Shown: positions 7,246 through 16,450 of the stretch, in pieces
Layout of the letters: every line of letters starts with the position of its first letter
How positions within the stretch are numbered: the stretch's first letter is position 1
Source of the DNA: CAZCFB01 sp964511535
GTDB lineage: Bacteria > Myxococcota_A > Polyangia > GCA-2747355 > CAZCFB01
Assembly (NCBI GenBank): GCA_964511535.1
Contig: CAZEFW010000037.1
Span: 1-59,015, forward strand
Reading direction: 5' to 3'
Length of the DNA stretch: 59,015 bases
Notes under the pieces: generated by a model
What the model was told of the DNA's origin: nothing
What the model saw: only the letters and a program-made list of their open reading frames with translations
Database searches by the model: none
Translations under genes and position numbers: made by a program

Positions 7246-9720
7246 ATGGCCCCGGTTGGCAACGTGATTGATCCTCGTAAAAGAGCCCACACTCCCCTCC
7301 CCTTCGCATTTCTACTGCTGACTCTGGTCCCCGCTGCTGCCATGGCCGCGCCCTACGCGGTGGACATCGTGGTGGACGAGGAGGAGGAGATCCACCTGCT
7401 CTACCAGGAGGGGGATATCAGCGCCAGCGAGCGGGACACCCTGCTCACGCTGATCATGACGCCCCTGGACCTGAACCTCGCCTCCCGGGACGAGCTGTAC
7501 GACCTGCCGGGCGTGAGCTACACCCTGGCCGACGCCATCCTCAAGGCGCGGGAGGATCGCGGGCGCTTCTTCAGGGTCAACGACCTGATGGGCGTGGACG
7601 GCATGACCGAGGAGATCTTCCGTCAGCTCCTCACCTTCATCACCGTGACCTCGGCCGAGGACGACCAGAAGGTGGTGGAGGGCCAGGTTCGCCTGGGGGC
7701 CATCGGCCGCATCGGCGTGCCGGACAACTTCGAGGACGAGCCCTCCACTTACCTGCGCACCAAGCTGCGCTTCCTTGGCCACGGCGGCGCCGGGTTCCTG
7801 TTCGCCGTTCGCCCGCTCAACCGCGGCGTGGGCGACGCCCGCTTCGGCGTCCAGTGCTCCACCAGCTCGTGCCGCTACGGCGAGTCACTGTACAGCAAGC
7901 CGGAGGGGCTCACCTTCGATCCCGCTGGCTTCCACGTCTACTGGGACGGCCCGCGCCTGTCAGGCATCGGCGGCTCCTACCGCATCGGCTACGGCCTCGG
8001 CCTGACCATGGACAACAGCGACCGCCGCCTGGCCCATGGCTGGTACGACAACCTCGACCTCTCCGAGAGCACCGACTCGGGCAAGGTGAGCCCGTTCCAG
8101 GGCTTCGTGGGCGCCGCCCTGCGCTACAAGCAGATCGACCTGCCCAAGGGGTTCCTCGACATCTCGGTGTTCGGCTCGGCCTGGAACCGCAACATCTACC
8201 TGTACGACCTGTACTACGACCGGGGCGAGAAGTGCCCGCCGGGGCAGACCTGCCCGTCCTGCCCCGAAGGCAAGATCTGGAGCACCAAGAGCAACCAGTG
8301 CATCAACCGCCAGAAGGTGCCCGCGCTGGTCGGCGAGGACGCGGTGTTCTACGAGAAGTCGGGCGTCACCGGCTGGCCGTCGCTCAACTGTGACTACCCC
8401 ACGCTGCAGGACATCATGCGCGAGCTGATGGCCGGCGCCAACATCACCTACTGGATCAACCGCCGCTCGTCGGTGGGGGTCACCGGCTACGTGGGCAACT
8501 GGCACATGAACGCCGTGGCCAAGGACTTCTCCCCGGCGGTCTCCTCCAAGTTCCCCTTCGACCGCTCCACCTGGGGCGTGTGGGGCGCCAACACCCGCTT
8601 CGGCTTCGGCCGCTACGACTTCGGCGCCGAGGTGGCGGTGACGGACAGGGGAGATGTCGGCGCCCTGGCCATGGCCTGGATGCGCCCCTTCGCCCACTTC
8701 GAGCTGATCCCGTCCTTCCGCTACTACGGGCCCGGCTTCGACAACCCGTACAACCGCGGCATCGCCAACGGCGACGAGTTCCAGGGCAACCGGGCCCGCG
8801 ACGAGCTGGGCGGCAAGCTCCAGCTGCGCTACCGCCCGCTGTCCCTGCTGCGCATCAGCGCCGACCTGGACATCTGGTACCACGAGTTCCCTGGCATCCG
8901 CCTGGATCGCGACGCCACGGACCGCACCAGCCCGTCGTACATCGGCCCCGACGGCTCGTTCAACATCCCGGACGACCAGAAGGACCCCGCGACCGACCTC
9001 GAGGCGAAGCTGCGCTTCGACTTCAAGCTCACCTCCAAGGAGCGCCTGGGCGTGTGGGGGCTGTTCCACGACGAGGCGCTGGACCGCGGCGGGCGGCACC
9101 GGTCGTACTCCTACATCTCCGAGGAGACCGCGTCGGAGATGGTGCCCGACGGCAACCCGAACACCGACTTCAACAAGCGCCCGGTGGGCTGGGGCGGGCA
9201 GAAAGTCTCCTACGCCATCACCGCGGTCACCGAGCGGATCCCGCGCGTGGCCATCTCCGGCATGTTCAAGCATATCTTCGAGGACACCAAGGCCATGGCC
9301 GACGCCTTCGACCAGAGCTACTACTTCTGGATCCGGATCCGCGCCGACCTGAAGCCGGGGCCGTACATCGTGGCCCGCTTCAAGTATTACGACGAGTACA
9401 TCACCGACGACGAGGCGTGGCACCCGGCCCAGCGCTGCGGCAAGTACGTGGACGTCAGCAGCTACTCCGACATCAAGCGGCAGCTCGGCAGCACCGCCTT
9501 GCCGGCCAGCTGCCGCGGCGAGACCTACATCGACACCTACCTGCAGATAAGCCAGAAGCTGCCGGTGACCATGTTCAAGGGGAGCCTGATCTCCCTGCGC
9601 GCGGGCTGGACCCACTGGACGGACAACCGGCTCAAGTGGGAGCGGGAGAATTTCTGCCACAACTGCAACCCGCCGCGGGACGAGGTGACTGTCAAGGGGC
9701 ACATGCTGCTCAAGTTTTAG
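7246..9720 (+). CDS. Helix-hairpin-helix (ComEA-like) outer-membrane barrel protein
   Basis: 824 residues with signal peptide (FAFLLLTLVPAAAMA). Residues about 65-135 match the tandem ComEA-type HhH DNA-binding module: LDLNLASRDELYDLPGVS, then ADAILKAREDRG.F and DLMGVDGMT. The remaining 650 residues are rich in alternating aromatic strands (YGLGLT, FGFGRYDFGAEVAV) and end KGHMLLKF with the terminal phenylalanine of outer-membrane barrels. A small cysteine patch (CPPGQTCPSCPEG) lies around residues 330-345. The start could also be the GTG at 7264; neither has a Shine-Dalgarno. Next comes a lipoprotein gene 18 bases downstream on the same strand, so the two are probably co-expressed. A surface DNA-binding role is inferred from the HhH motif. 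Confidence 0.8.
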   Translation: MAPVGNVIDPRKRAHTPLPFAFLLLTLVPAAAMAAPYAVDIVVDEEEEIHLLYQEGDISASERDTLLTLIMTPLDLNLASRDELYDLPGVSYTLADAILKAREDRGRFFRVNDLMGVDGMTEEIFRQLLTFITVTSAEDDQKVVEGQVRLGAIGRIGVPDNFEDEPSTYLRTKLRFLGHGGAGFLFAVRPLNRGVGDARFGVQCSTSSCRYGESLYSKPEGLTFDPAGFHVYWDGPRLSGIGGSYRIGYGLGLTMDNSDRRLAHGWYDNLDLSESTDSGKVSPFQGFVGAALRYKQIDLPKGFLDISVFGSAWNRNIYLYDLYYDRGEKCPPGQTCPSCPEGKIWSTKSNQCINRQKVPALVGEDAVFYEKSGVTGWPSLNCDYPTLQDIMRELMAGANITYWINRRSSVGVTGYVGNWHMNAVAKDFSPAVSSKFPFDRSTWGVWGANTRFGFGRYDFGAEVAVTDRGDVGALAMAWMRPFAHFELIPSFRYYGPGFDNPYNRGIANGDEFQGNRARDELGGKLQLRYRPLSLLRISADLDIWYHEFPGIRLDRDATDRTSPSYIGPDGSFNIPDDQKDPATDLEAKLRFDFKLTSKERLGVWGLFHDEALDRGGRHRSYSYISEETASEMVPDGNPNTDFNKRPVGWGGQKVSYAITAVTERIPRVAISGMFKHIFEDTKAMADAFDQSYYFWIRIRADLKPGPYIVARFKYYDEYITDDEAWHPAQRCGKYVDVSSYSDIKRQLGSTALPASCRGETYIDTYLQISQKLPVTMFKGSLISLRAGWTHWTDNRLKWERENFCHNCNPPRDEVTVKGHMLLKF

Positions 9721-9738
9721 CCAAGGAGAGTGGAGGCA

Positions 9739-10998
9739 ATGAGGACCCTGAGTGTTGCGCTGGTGGGCCTGCTGTTGTGTGGGGCCTGTTCCGACGACCT
9801 TCCCGACCTGAAGTTCGATGGCGGCGGCGGGTACTATGACGGCTCGGGCGCCGACCTCCCCCCGCCCCCCAAGCTCAGCAAGTGCGAGGTGGTCGTCACC
9901 GAGCTGATGCCGGCGCCGGCCAACAAGGACGTGGAGTGGATCGAGATCCTCAACATGTCGGGCAAGACCCAGGACCTGGCCGGCCTGACCATCAAGATGT
10001 GGCACAAGGACAGCACCAAGGCGGACAAGGTTGTGCTCGGCAAGGACGCCAAGACCAAGCTGACCGCCGGGGGGAGGCTCGTGGTGTGCAGCTGCGTCAA
10101 GGGCTCCACCGCTGACGCGGCCCTCGGCTGCTACAAGCCGTCGTCCTGCAAGTCGATCTCCATGGTCAACTCCCCGGACTCCACCACCGGCTACACCGTG
10201 CAGCTCAACGCCGGCGCCACCGAGGTGCACAAGGTTGTGTACGGCAAGACCGGCGGCGTGCCGAAGCCGAAGTCGGGGGTCAGCCTGCGCCTGGCCGGGG
10301 AGCTCGCCGCGGGGACCCGCTGCGCCGAGAGCGCCAAGGCCAAGGCCTGGTGCACCGGCCCCAAGGAGAAGTCCTACGACACCGCCAAGCTGAACCATGG
10401 CACGCCGGGCAAGAAGAACGGCGGTTGCTGCTTCTACAAGCCGCGCAAGGGCGACCTGCGGGTCAACGAGTTCATGCCCAACGCCCCGGGCCCGGACGAC
10501 CAGAACGAGTGGGTCGAGCTGTTCGTGGCCGCCGGCCCGGGCCCCAACGGTGAGGTGGACCTGTACGGCACACGCCTGGCCTACGGCAAGACAGGGACCA
10601 CCACCACCGCGCTGGCCACCACCGACGGGGTGGAGGGGTGCATGCGGGTCAAGAAGGGGGACTTTGTGCTGCTGACCCGCAAGAAGAAATCCACCGCCGA
10701 CACCTGCACCCAGACCGGCACCTTCAACATCGGCTCCGCCTCTCTTTCGGGCACGGGCGGCATGATCGGTCTCGTGGACGAGGCCAAGACCCTGGAGATC
10801 GCGGCCAAGATCACCTACAGCTCATCCAGTGAGAGCACCTCGGTCCTCGGCCGGGCCTACAGCTTCGACGCCGCGGCCAAGAAGTGGTGCTGGCTGGCCA
10901 AGGACGCGGCCAACAAGTACTGCACGGTCACCACCTCCAGCAGCAAGACCGAGGAAGGCTACGGCACGCCGAAGAAGGCCAACGTGGCGTGCAAATAG
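9739..10998 (+). CDS. Lipoprotein with two lamin-tail domains
   Basis: 419 residues. ATG 9739 is preferred over GTG 9730 because AAGGAG lies 8-10 bases before it. The lipoprotein signal is LLLCGAC (C17), followed by an Asp/Gly-rich linker and a PPPP stretch. Two lamin-tail (LTD) folds can be seen: VVVTELMPAPANKDVEWIEI (about 48-150) and LRVNEFMPNAPGPDDQNEW (about 240-400). Several cysteines (CSC, CYK, CKS, CC) may form disulfides. LTD domains are often found joined to secreted nucleases such as the LTD-EEP enzymes. It follows the HhH barrel gene directly and faces the EEP and SNase lipoprotein genes. Confidence 0.85.
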   Translation: MRTLSVALVGLLLCGACSDDLPDLKFDGGGGYYDGSGADLPPPPKLSKCEVVVTELMPAPANKDVEWIEILNMSGKTQDLAGLTIKMWHKDSTKADKVVLGKDAKTKLTAGGRLVVCSCVKGSTADAALGCYKPSSCKSISMVNSPDSTTGYTVQLNAGATEVHKVVYGKTGGVPKPKSGVSLRLAGELAAGTRCAESAKAKAWCTGPKEKSYDTAKLNHGTPGKKNGGCCFYKPRKGDLRVNEFMPNAPGPDDQNEWVELFVAAGPGPNGEVDLYGTRLAYGKTGTTTTALATTDGVEGCMRVKKGDFVLLTRKKKSTADTCTQTGTFNIGSASLSGTGGMIGLVDEAKTLEIAAKITYSSSSESTSVLGRAYSFDAAAKKWCWLAKDAANKYCTVTTSSSKTEEGYGTPKKANVACK

Positions 10999-11004
10999 GC
11001 GCGC

Positions 11005-11131
11005 TTAAGTAGGCGCGCTTCGCGCGCCTGGCTTCAGGCTCGGGACTTGAGGCTTGAGGGTACATAGTTCAAGGGCACTCTCCCTCAAGCCTCAGGCCTC
11101 AAGTCTCAAGCCGCGTCGCCGAAGGCGACGC
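11005..11131. repeat. Heptamer arrays and two hairpins between convergent genes (copy C)
   Basis: From the left: a TAGGCGCGCTTAAG copy of the stop, hairpin AGGCGCGC-TTC-GCGCGCCT (11011-11029), four degenerate TTGAGRC-type heptamers (11031-11058), then four inverted heptamers (11084-11111), and hairpin GCGTCGCC-GAA-GGCGACGC (11113-11131), which shares one base with the TAG stop of the minus-strand gene. GGCTTGAGGG (11051-11060) and CCCTCAAGCC (11082-11091) are perfect inverted repeats, so the whole block can fold into one long stem. It probably separates the convergent transcripts. Confidence 0.85.
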
Positions 11132-11976
11132 TATTCGAAAATCGTCACGCTCAACGGGATATGGTCCGAGACCTTCTTCTTGAACTCCCCCAGGGTCGGG
11201 CTGAAGGCGGTGGGGTCCACGCGGGCGAACTCTCGGGTCCAGCGGTCCATTTGGGCCTCGGTAAACAGGATGTGATCGTAGCTGGAGCTGTACTTGGCCG
11301 AGCCGCCGGAGCCGCTGATGTTGGTGGGCTGATCGTCGCTCAGCCGCCGCATGTTGGGCGGGCCCTTTGTTAATGTGCCCCAGTGCCCGGGGGCGTCCTT
11401 CGGCTGGACGTTGAAGTCGCCCAGCACCAGCCGCTGTTGCACCGACAGCTTGCCGAGCAGCTTGTTGAGCTGCGCCGGGATGGCGGCCACGTCTGACTGG
11501 CGCCGCTCCTGCTCGGCCTTGGAGCTGCCCCCCCACAGCACGTGCACGTTGACCAGCCAGAACGGGTCGGCCCCGGCCTGCATCAGCACGGCGCACGGCA
11601 CCCGCTGGGGTTTGGAAGAGCTGGACAGCGCGCAGCGCCAGGACGCCTCCGCCTGGATCGCCACCCCCTTGCGGAACAGCACGCCGTAATACTCGCTGCG
11701 GTAGGTCCTGGACGTGAGGGTGCCGTCCCAGGAGCCGTCCCGGCCCCGCAGCTTGCCCTGCAGGGTGGTGAACGCGGACTTGCCGTACACCTCCTGCACC
11801 CCTGCCACATCGCAGCTGTCGTCGATGACCCGGGCCATCAGGTCGAGGTCCCTGTCCTTGCTGCCCCAGCCCGCGCCCAGGGAGGTGAGGTTCCAGGTGC
11901 AGACCCGTACTGTGCCCTGCTCGCACCCGCCACACAGGACGAGCAAGAGCACGGCCGCGAGCAGCCGGTGCCTCAC
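11131..11976 (-). CDS. EEP-family nuclease/phosphatase lipoprotein
   Basis: 281 residues with lipoprotein signal LLVLCGGC (C18). The endonuclease/exonuclease/phosphatase fold shows its usual sequence of motifs: VCTWNLTSLG (metal Asn), GVQEVY (metal Glu), VNVHVLW, LVLGDFNVQP (GDFN), SYDHILF and VSDHIPL (catalytic His). All active-site motifs are present, so it should be an active secreted DNase, RNase or phosphatase; the substrate is inferred from neighbours. The start overlaps the stop of the SNase gene (ATGA), which means tight translational coupling. Confidence 0.9.
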   Translation of the reverse strand: MRHRLLAAVLLLVLCGGCEQGTVRVCTWNLTSLGAGWGSKDRDLDLMARVIDDSCDVAGVQEVYGKSAFTTLQGKLRGRDGSWDGTLTSRTYRSEYYGVLFRKGVAIQAEASWRCALSSSSKPQRVPCAVLMQAGADPFWLVNVHVLWGGSSKAEQERRQSDVAAIPAQLNKLLGKLSVQQRLVLGDFNVQPKDAPGHWGTLTKGPPNMRRLSDDQPTNISGSGGSAKYSSSYDHILFTEAQMDRWTREFARVDPTAFSPTLGEFKKKVSDHIPLSVTIFE

Positions 11977-12830
11977 CGCCTCCGCCCCTTGTACGGGACA
12001 TGCAGCGCCTCGTCCACCAGGCCCCCGTCAGCGTCGCGCAGGGTGGCCGCGTCGCCGCGGTTGGTCCAGGCGCTGGCCTGGCGCTTCCAGAACAGGTGCA
12101 TCTGCTTGCGCGGATTTTTCTGGTCCGTGCCATGCCCCGAGTGCAGCAGGACGGTGTGGCCCGGCGGCAGGGTCACGTCGCCGAACTCGTAGTATTCGCC
12201 GCGCTTGTTGTGCAGCCGGTACCCCTTGAGGGAGGCCGGCTCCACCCCGGTGCAGGCGATGCGAACCACCTCGCCGTTGAGGTTGAAGTTGTCGTTGCCG
12301 CGCGGGTTGGCGTGGAAGCTCGTGATGTGAAACAGCCCCTGGTAGCGGCCTGTGGCCCAGATGCCGACGTTTTTCTGGCGGGCATCGCGCTGGGCCTTCA
12401 GCAGCTCCGCCACCTTGTCCTTGTCGAAGGGCGGGATGATGAAGAGGTGGGCCATGCCCGCGCGCACCAGCTCCACCGCGAAGCTGCTGTCCTTGATCAG
12501 GACGTCGGCGATGAGCCGGCCGTAGCCGTCCCGCTTGCGGCCCTCGATACGGACCTTCTTGCCCTTGAGCCGCTTTTTGGCGAACGCCGTGGCCTCCGGG
12601 CCGAGCTCCTCCCGCTTCTCGGGCGTGTTGACATAGGCCAGCCGCACCCGGTCGCCGCCGTTGAGCTGGAAGGTGTCGCCGTCGATGACCCGCACGATCT
12701 TGCGCAGGCCGCTGACCACGGCGGGGCGGCTGTCCTTGCCCCGGTGGCGGCGGCTGCGCTGGGGACCAGAGCAGGCGGTGAGGAGGATGGTGGCGATCAG
12801 GAGCGCTGGGATGAGGTCTTTTGGTTTCAC
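11973..12830 (-). CDS. Thermonuclease (SNase)-lamin-tail fusion lipoprotein
   Basis: 285 residues. Lipoprotein signal ILLTAC (C20). The staphylococcal-nuclease fold spans about 40-165: VIDGDTFQL, VRLAYVNTPE with the catalytic Arg, EATAFAKKRLKGKKV and DGYGRLIADV with the second catalytic Arg. A lamin-tail domain follows (about 168-280: FNLNGEVVRIACTG, GYRLHNKRGEYYEF, VLLHSGHGTD). SNases cut DNA and RNA with Ca2+. It is the first gene of a two-gene operon with the EEP lipoprotein (4-base overlap). With the LTD lipoprotein and the HhH barrel it forms a group of surface proteins with DNA-related folds. Confidence 0.9.
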   Translation of the reverse strand: MKPKDLIPALLIATILLTACSGPQRSRRHRGKDSRPAVVSGLRKIVRVIDGDTFQLNGGDRVRLAYVNTPEKREELGPEATAFAKKRLKGKKVRIEGRKRDGYGRLIADVLIKDSSFAVELVRAGMAHLFIIPPFDKDKVAELLKAQRDARQKNVGIWATGRYQGLFHITSFHANPRGNDNFNLNGEVVRIACTGVEPASLKGYRLHNKRGEYYEFGDVTLPPGHTVLLHSGHGTDQKNPRKQMHLFWKRQASAWTNRGDAATLRDADGGLVDEALHVPYKGRRR

Positions 12831-12857
12831 AAGCAGATCATACTTGAACCGGCAAGC

Positions 12858-12892
12858 AGGAACTAGGAGCTAGGAACTGGGAACAAGGAATG
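12858..12892. repeat. Five AGGAACT-type heptamers upstream of aspS
   Basis: Five phased heptamers: AGGAACT, AGGAGCT, AGGAACT, GGGAACA, AGGAATG. They lie between the divergent starts of the SNase gene (12830) and aspS (12929). The unit differs from the TTGAGRC heptamers elsewhere but has the same length and design. Confidence 0.75.
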
Positions 12893-12928
12893 ATAAATGG
12901 TCTCCGGGGGATCAGCGTGGAGAAGACC

Positions 12929-14719
12929 ATGAAGAGCGAACAGGAGCTACTGAGCCGGACGCACACCTGCGGTGAGCTGCGAGGACCGGACGTGGACAAG
13001 AAGGTGATCCTCACCGGCTGGGTCCAGGGCCGCAGGGACCTGGGAGGGGCCGTGTTCATCGACCTGCGGGATCGGCACGGGTTGACCCAGGTGGTGTTCC
13101 GCAGCGACCTGGACGCTGCCCTGCTCGCGCTGGCCAGCGAGCTGCGCCCGGAGTACTGCGTGGGCATCGCGGGGGAGGTCAGGAGCCGCGGCGACAACGT
13201 CAACGCCCGCATGCCCACGGGCGAGATCGAGGTGTTCGCCACCGATCTGTGCGTCTTCTCTCGCGCAGAGACTCCGCCCTTCGAGATCGAGGACGACATC
13301 GACACGCGGGAGGAGCTGCGGCTGCGCCACCGGTACCTCGACCTGCGGCGCCCTGCCCTGCAGCGCAACCTGGTCACCCGCGCCCAGACCACCGCCGCCG
13401 TGCGCGGGTTCCTCGACAGCAAGGGGTACCTGGAGATGGAGACGCCGGTGCTGATCCGCAACACGCCGGGCGGGGCGCGCAACTACCTGGTGCCGAGCAG
13501 GCTGACCCCCGGCGATGTCTACGCGCTGGCCGAGTCGCCCCAGCTGTTCAAGCAGCTGTTCATGGTGGCCGGCTTCGACCGCTACTACCAGATCGTGCGC
13601 TGCTTCCGCGACGAGGACCTGCGGGGCGACCGGCAGCCGGAGTTCACCCAGATCGACATCGAGGCCTCCTTCATCGACGAGGAGGACATCTACTGGCTGG
13701 TGGAGGGGCTGATGCAGGCGGTGTTCAGCCGCGTGATGGGGCAGAAATTGCCCACGCCGTTCCCGCGGCTCACCTACCAGCAGGCCATGGACACGTACGG
13801 CTGCGACAAGCCGGACCTGCGCTTCGGGCTGCCGCTTCAGGACATCACGGATCTGTGCCCGGGGTGCGGCTTCCGCATCTTCGAGGGCGCCGCCGAGGCT
13901 GGCAACATGGTCAAGGCGCTGAGGCTGCCCGGGCGCGCCGGGGAGATGTCCCGCAAGGTCCTGGACGGCCTGACCGCGCTGGTCAAGCCGGTGGGGGCCA
14001 AGGGGGTGGCGTATGTCAAGATCAACGAGGGGCTGATCTGGCAGGGCTCCATCGCCAAGGCGTTCACCGAGGAGGCCAAGCGGGTGGTGAGCACCCGGGT
14101 GGGCGCGGAGGTGGGCGACGTTCTGCTCTTCGTGGCCGACACCCCGTCGGTGACCAACACGGCGCTGTCCACCCTGAGGCTGGCCATGGGCCGCCGCTTC
14201 GAGCTCATCGACGACGACGCGTGGAAGCCGGTCTGGATCACCGAGTTCCCCCTGCTTGAGAAGAGCGAGGAGACCGGCCAGTGGGTGGCATGTCACCACC
14301 CGTTCACCATGCCCCTGGCCGAGGACACCGACCTGATCGAGGGGGAGCGCCGGGGAGAGGCCCGCGCCCGGGCCTACGACATGGTCCTCAACGGCGTGGA
14401 GGTGGCCGGCGGGTCGATCCGTATCCACAAGGCGGAGCTGCAGTCGAAGGTCTTCCGCGCCCTCGGCATCCAGGAGGAGGAGGCGCAGGCGAAGTTCTCC
14501 TTCCTGCTCGACGCGTTCAAGTACGGGCCGCCGCCCCACGGCGGGGTCGCCTTCGGCCTCGACCGGCTGGTGATGCTCCTGTGCGGCGCGGACTCCTTGC
14601 GGGACGTCATCGCTTTCCCCAAGACAACCAGCGCCAGCTGCCTGCTCACCGGCGCGCCGTCGGCGGTGGAGTCGGAGAAGCTGGAGGAGCTGGGGCTGGC
14701 AAAGAAGGCGGAGGAGTAG
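12929..14719 (+). CDS. aspS: Aspartate--tRNA ligase, bacterial type
   Basis: 596 residues. ATG 12929 has GGAG about 6 bases upstream; a longer frame from 12890 begins in the heptamer repeat and is rejected. The N-terminal OB fold binds the anticodon (VILTGWVQGRRDLGG). The class II core follows: motif 2 CFRDEDLRGDRQPEFTQID, the bacterial GAD insertion (about 290-420), and motif 3 GGVAFGLDRLVMLL. It charges tRNA-Asp in the cytoplasm. The OB-fold residue after RRD is Leu, as in E. coli, where a His at this site is linked to non-discriminating enzymes; that is only weak evidence for a discriminating enzyme. glpA follows after 18 bases on the same strand, so transcription may continue into the glp genes. 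Confidence 0.97.
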   Translation: MKSEQELLSRTHTCGELRGPDVDKKVILTGWVQGRRDLGGAVFIDLRDRHGLTQVVFRSDLDAALLALASELRPEYCVGIAGEVRSRGDNVNARMPTGEIEVFATDLCVFSRAETPPFEIEDDIDTREELRLRHRYLDLRRPALQRNLVTRAQTTAAVRGFLDSKGYLEMETPVLIRNTPGGARNYLVPSRLTPGDVYALAESPQLFKQLFMVAGFDRYYQIVRCFRDEDLRGDRQPEFTQIDIEASFIDEEDIYWLVEGLMQAVFSRVMGQKLPTPFPRLTYQQAMDTYGCDKPDLRFGLPLQDITDLCPGCGFRIFEGAAEAGNMVKALRLPGRAGEMSRKVLDGLTALVKPVGAKGVAYVKINEGLIWQGSIAKAFTEEAKRVVSTRVGAEVGDVLLFVADTPSVTNTALSTLRLAMGRRFELIDDDAWKPVWITEFPLLEKSEETGQWVACHHPFTMPLAEDTDLIEGERRGEARARAYDMVLNGVEVAGGSIRIHKAELQSKVFRALGIQEEEAQAKFSFLLDAFKYGPPPHGGVAFGLDRLVMLLCGADSLRDVIAFPKTTSASCLLTGAPSAVESEKLEELGLAKKAEE

Positions 14720-14737
14720 TTAAAGTCTAGGGGACCC

Positions 14738-16450
14738 ATGGCTCGCCCCGCACAAAGCCCTGCCAAGCAGTTCGACGTGGTCGTCGTGGGCGGCGGGGTC
14801 AACGGGTGCGGGGTGGCCCGCGACCTCGCCCTGCGCGGCTTGCGGGTGGCGCTGGTGGAGAAGGCGGACCTCGCCTCGGGCGCGTCCGGGGCCAACAGCG
14901 GCATGATCCACGGCGGCGCGCGCTACCTGCAGACCCAGATGCAGGTGACCAAGCTGAGCTGCCTCGACTCCGGGTACATCCAGCGCATCGCCCCGCACCT
15001 GTGCTTCCGCATCCCGTTCATCGCGCCGGTGCTCAGGGACACGCCCCACGCGGCGGCGCTGCTGGAGCTGATGGAGGTGTTCTTCGAGGCGTACGACGTG
15101 TACCAGCCGCTGAAGAACGGCCAGCCCAGCGCCCGGCTCAGCCGGGAGGAGGCGCTGGAGCTGGAGCCGGGGCTGAACCCGGACATCATCGGCGCGGTGA
15201 CCTTCGACGAGTGGGGCATCGACCCGTTCCGGCTCTGCGTGGCCAACGCCCTGTCAGCCCGGGAGGCGGGGGCGCAGATCTTCACCTACCACCAGGTTGA
15301 GGGGCTGCTGCGCGACGGCGACGCGGTGTGCGGGGTGCAGGCCCGGGACCTGGTGACAGGCGAGCTGCGCCGGCTGGAGGCGCCGGCGGTGGCCAACCTG
15401 GGCGGAGTGTGGGCGCCGCGGCTGGCGGCCATGGCGGGGGTGGAGGTGAAGGTGCGGCCGGGCAAGGGGATCCACCTGGTCTACGACCGGCGCATCACCA
15501 ACTACGCCATCGTGGCGGCCGCGGTGGACAAGCGGCAGATCTTCATCGAGCCCCATGAAAACGGCACCATCCTCGGCACCACCGACGACGACTACTACGG
15601 CGATCCGGACGATCTGTGGGCCACCGAGGACGAGATCCAGTACCTGCTCCAGGCGGCGGAGACCATGTTCCCGGGGATCCGGAGCTACCGGGTCACCCGC
15701 ACCTTCGTGGGGTTGCGCCCCACCCTGTTCGAGTACGGCGCCCTGGAGGACCACCTGTCCCGGGATCACGAGATCTATGACCACGAGGCGGAGGGCGCGC
15801 CGGGGCTGGTGACCATGCTCGGCGGCAAGCTCGCCTCCTACCGCATCATGGCCGAGGAGATGGGCGACGTCATCGCGGGTCGGCTGGACAACAGCGAGCC
15901 GAGCAGCACCCACCTCGTGCCCCTGCCTGGCGGCGAAGGCGAGGCTGATCTGGAGCAGCTCACCGGGGACCACCGGCTGGCGCCCTACGCGGCCAGCCGG
16001 CTGGCGTATCGCCACGGCGGTCGCGCCGGGCAGCTGCTGGAGGCGGCGGCCAGTGACGCGGACCTGGCCCAGGTCTGCCAGTGCGAGCCGGTCACCGAGG
16101 CCGAGCTGCGGCACGCCATCCGGCACGAGGGGGCGCGCACCCTGGACGATCTGCGCCGCCGGACCCGGCTGGCCATGGGCGGCTGCCAGGGCATGCGGTG
16201 CATCTCCCGGGCCGGCGTGATCCTGGGACAGGAGCTGGAGCTCGACCCGCTGGCCGTGCTGAGCCAGGTGCTGGACCTGCTGCAGCAGCGCCACCGGGGC
16301 AAGGCGCCGCCGCTGTCCGGGGTGGGCCTGGCCCAGGAGGAGCTGAACCAGGCGCGCTACTTCCTCGTGGGGGATCTGGGCCGCGTCGGCCTGAAGGGTG
16401 ACGCCTGCTGCACGCGCGCCGGGACAGGCTGGGGAGGCGACGATGGCTGA
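14738..16450 (+). CDS. glpA: Anaerobic glycerol-3-phosphate dehydrogenase subunit A
   Basis: 570 residues. It oxidises glycerol-3-phosphate to dihydroxyacetone phosphate using FAD. The dinucleotide-binding motif VVVVGGGVNGCGVARDLA is at about 9-26 and is followed by LVEKADLASGASGANSGMIHGG, typical of the GlpA/GlpD DAO fold. The C-terminal BFD-like [2Fe-2S] domain has CQC (about 447-449) and GGCQGMRC (about 480-487), the four cysteines expected of GlpA but absent from GlpD. An AGGGG site precedes the ATG. The end overlaps glpB by 8 bases. A short extension after the BFD domain (about 530-570) ends in Gly-rich sequence. Confidence 0.93.
   Translation: MARPAQSPAKQFDVVVVGGGVNGCGVARDLALRGLRVALVEKADLASGASGANSGMIHGGARYLQTQMQVTKLSCLDSGYIQRIAPHLCFRIPFIAPVLRDTPHAAALLELMEVFFEAYDVYQPLKNGQPSARLSREEALELEPGLNPDIIGAVTFDEWGIDPFRLCVANALSAREAGAQIFTYHQVEGLLRDGDAVCGVQARDLVTGELRRLEAPAVANLGGVWAPRLAAMAGVEVKVRPGKGIHLVYDRRITNYAIVAAAVDKRQIFIEPHENGTILGTTDDDYYGDPDDLWATEDEIQYLLQAAETMFPGIRSYRVTRTFVGLRPTLFEYGALEDHLSRDHEIYDHEAEGAPGLVTMLGGKLASYRIMAEEMGDVIAGRLDNSEPSSTHLVPLPGGEGEADLEQLTGDHRLAPYAASRLAYRHGGRAGQLLEAAASDADLAQVCQCEPVTEAELRHAIRHEGARTLDDLRRRTRLAMGGCQGMRCISRAGVILGQELELDPLAVLSQVLDLLQQRHRGKAPPLSGVGLAQEELNQARYFLVGDLGRVGLKGDACCTRAGTGWGGDDG

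Noticed and set aside
12890..12928. Upstream start for aspS
   Set aside because: It lies in the heptamer repeat and has no ribosome site, while ATG 12929 has GGAG at proper distance.
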